Source of the DNA: Bacteroidales bacterium UBA3856 | Lineage (GTDB): Bacteria > Bacteroidota > Bacteroidia > Bacteroidales > UBA932 | Reading direction: 5' to 3' | Assembly (NCBI GenBank): GCA_002392525.1 | Contig: DGHE01000141.1 | Coordinates: 15,383 to 22,340 of the forward strand | DNA: 6,958 bases | In this document: piece by piece, positions 6,168 through 6,958 of the stretch | Layout of the letters: each line of letters opens with the position of its first letter | How positions within the stretch are numbered: position 1 is the first letter of the stretch | Program-made: the position numbers and the translations under genes | Notes under the pieces: model-generated | Told to the model about the DNA's origin: nothing | Seen by the model: only the letters and a program-made list of their open reading frames with translations | Databases searched by the model: none

Positions 6168-6958
6168 ATGAAAACAAAAGGTATAGTGACGGGTATCGTC
6201 TCCAACCTGGTTACCGTAAAGGTAGACGGGCCCGTCGCCGAGAATGAGATCTGCTACATCGACCTCCAAGGAGTAAAGATGATGGCAGAGGTCATCAAGG
6301 TAAACGGAGACACCGCTTCCGTGCAGGTGTTCGAGAGCACCCGCGGCCTCAAAAACGGAGACACCGTCGAGTTTGAAGGACGCATGCTGGAGGTCCAGCT
6401 GGGCCCCGGCCTGCTTTCCAGCGTATACGACGGCCTGCAGAACAACCTGGCCACCATGGAAGAAGTATTCCTGCAGCGCGGCGAATACACAGACCCCCTG
6501 GACCGCGAAAAGCTGTGGAGCTTCACCCCCATCGCCAAGGTGGGTGACGAGGTCGTCGCCGCCGACTGGCTGGGAGAAGTGAAGGAAGGCTGGCTGCCCC
6601 ACAAGATCATGGTACCCTTCTCTTTCAAGGGCACCTACACCGTCAAGCGCATCGCCCCTGCCGGGGAATACAAGGTTGACGATGAAATGGCCGTCCTAAC
6701 CAACGAGGACGGCGAAGACGTGAAAGTGACCATGGTCCAGAAATGGCCCGTGAAAGTAGCTGTCAAAGGCTATAAGGAAAAACCGCGTCCCAGCCGCATC
6801 ATGGAAACGGGCGTCCGCGTCATCGACACCATGAACCCCATCGCCGAGGGCGGTACCGGCTTCATCCCCGGTCCTTTCGGCTGCGGAAAAACCGTGCTCC
6901 AGCACGCCATCGCCAAACAGGGAGATGCCGATGTCATTGTGATGGCCGCCTGCGGTGA
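6168..6958 (+). CDS. atpA: V/A-type ATP synthase catalytic subunit A (3' partial)
   Basis: The window holds the first 263 codons of a protein that in this family is about 580-600 residues. Residues 1-70 are the N-terminal barrel (MKTKGIVTGIVSNLVTVKVD onward). LGPGLLSSVYDGLQ (78-91) is a conserved A-subunit signature. Residues of about 110-190 form the non-homologous insert that separates V/A-type A subunits from F-type beta subunits, including GWLPHKIMVP. The P-loop GPFGCGKT is at 235-242, with Lys241 and Thr242 expected to bind ATP phosphates and Mg2+; it precedes the HAIAKQGDADVIVMAACG strand. This is the nucleotide-hydrolysing or synthesising subunit of the A3B3 head. The ATG at 6168 follows an A-rich stretch (AATAAAGACACGATAT) instead of a strong ribosome site, as is usual in Bacteroidota. 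The rest, and subunits B, D, I and K, should lie downstream. Confidence 0.96.
   Translation, partial: MKTKGIVTGIVSNLVTVKVDGPVAENEICYIDLQGVKMMAEVIKVNGDTASVQVFESTRGLKNGDTVEFEGRMLEVQLGPGLLSSVYDGLQNNLATMEEVFLQRGEYTDPLDREKLWSFTPIAKVGDEVVAADWLGEVKEGWLPHKIMVPFSFKGTYTVKRIAPAGEYKVDDEMAVLTNEDGEDVKVTMVQKWPVKVAVKGYKEKPRPSRIMETGVRVIDTMNPIAEGGTGFIPGPFGCGKTVLQHAIAKQGDADVIVMAACG

Noticed and set aside
4978..6177. A 399-codon open frame on the - strand opposite subunit E and the DUF2764-type gene
   Set aside because: Both + strand genes have recognisable products and operon spacing. The - strand frame gives low-complexity Phe/Gly/Leu/Glu-rich protein with no family pattern, as expected from the complement of C-ending codons in GC-rich genes.

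Overview
The window looks like a chromosomal stretch of a moderately GC-rich member of the Bacteroidota, most likely the order Bacteroidales. The case rests on three things: the gene order carboxyltransferase, OadG-like, biotin carrier, OadB; a V/A-type ATPase operon in which a DUF2764-type protein sits between subunits E and A; and a Bacteroidota-type promoter (TAnnTTTG) with no strong Shine-Dalgarno sequences ahead of the starts. This is family knowledge recalled without a database search. All supported genes lie on the + strand.

Region 1 (1-2160) encodes a membrane-bound, biotin-dependent, Na+-translocating acyl-CoA decarboxylase, most likely methylmalonyl-CoA decarboxylase of the succinate-to-propionate route. 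In order it holds the C-terminal end of the carboxyltransferase subunit, a small OadG-like membrane subunit, a biotin carrier protein with an EAMKMEN site and an Ala/Pro linker, and the complete OadB-like Na+ pump subunit. The genes overlap or nearly touch, so they are probably co-transcribed and translationally coupled.

Region 2 (2167-4738) follows with almost no gap. It holds an Omp85-like outer-membrane beta-barrel protein without visible POTRA domains, and, overlapping it by 11 bases, a secreted serine hydrolase of the beta-lactamase/DD-peptidase fold. Tight spacing suggests read-through from region 1, but no functional link to the decarboxylase is evident.

Region 3 (4739-4947) is the only real intergenic gap. 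It holds a nested inverted repeat: an 18-bp perfect inner stem inside a 14-bp perfect outer stem. The inner hairpin may be a terminator, and the whole may be a small palindromic repeat element. A promoter for the next operon follows.

Region 4 (4948 to the window end) begins a V/A-type ATPase operon: subunit E (peripheral stalk), a DUF2764-type protein that may replace the missing subunit C, and the first 263 codons of catalytic subunit A including the P-loop. The decarboxylase exports Na+ and the rotary ATPase could use or build an ion gradient, so the window may join two parts of one energy-conservation scheme. The c-ring gene that would decide Na+ against H+ lies outside the window.

I see no tRNA, rRNA, CRISPR array, transposase or phage gene. 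Apart from the palindromic intergenic element and the role of the DUF2764-type protein, this is mostly ordinary core metabolism.
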